Source: Planctomycetaceae bacterium (GTDB lineage Bacteria; Planctomycetota; Phycisphaerae; Phycisphaerales; SM1A02). Taken from it: a DNA stretch of 7,770 nucleotides. How positions within the stretch are numbered: position 1 is the stretch's first letter; the number at the start of each line of letters is the position of its first letter. Under the pieces are notes generated by a model, which was not told where the DNA came from, ran no database searches, and saw only the letters and a program-made list of their open reading frames with translations. Below, piece after piece: positions 7,743 through 7,770 of the stretch. Made by a program: the position numbers and the translations under genes. Where the stretch lies: NCBI GenBank assembly GCA_027488415.1, contig JAIYBS010000387.1:1-7770 (forward strand). Reading direction: 5' to 3'.

Positions 7743-7770
7743 TGCCCTTCCCCGGCTTGACCGCCGCGCC

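Overview
This 7.77 kb window is very GC-rich (around 70 % by eye). It carries five complete conserved bacterial genes and the 3' end of a sixth. The housekeeping set points to a free-living bacterium: HflX, an exported S41 carboxyl-terminal protease, TsaD, RecA and a UDP-glucuronate decarboxylase. No mobile element, CRISPR array, tRNA or rRNA is visible. High GC, the style of the RecA core and a RecA with a long low-complexity N-terminal tail suggest Planctomycetota (perhaps Phycisphaerae). That is an impression from protein style, not a demonstrated assignment.

Layout. Bases 2-511 (+) are the end of an unrecognised protein. It converges on hflX (574-1998, -). A 44-bp divergent gap separates hflX from a two-gene unit: a signal-peptide-bearing S41/PDZ protease (2043-3746, +) and tsaD (3746-4951, +), joined by a one-base stop/start overlap. 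A perfect 15-bp hairpin at 5010-5045 serves as a bidirectional terminator between tsaD and the convergent recA (5111-6394, -). RecA has a roughly 80-residue Ser/Thr/Ala/Pro-rich N-terminal extension. Upstream of recA lie about 310 bases of gene-free DNA rich in repeats, GAAC/GTTC half-sites, a 13-bp palindrome and a TTGACA box. Beyond that is a clear intrinsic terminator (6707-6731) for the last gene, a UDP-xylose synthase-type decarboxylase (6741-7730, -), whose start region reaches the right edge.

How the genes relate. HflX rescues or splits stalled ribosomes, and TsaD installs t6A on tRNAs that read ANN codons, so both serve translation. The S41 protease acts outside the cytoplasm and is probably only a transcriptional partner of tsaD. 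RecA serves recombination and the SOS response. The decarboxylase supplies UDP-xylose for surface glycans. I do not see a dedicated new multi-gene system here.

The most interesting signal is regulatory. Three genes in three different contexts (hflX, the S41 protease and the decarboxylase) each have a TATAAT-like hexamer exactly 6-7 nt before the start codon and no Shine-Dalgarno sequence. This is the geometry expected for leaderless mRNAs. In contrast, recA and tsaD have good Shine-Dalgarno sequences. The second signal is the GAAC/GTTC-rich operator-like region upstream of recA.
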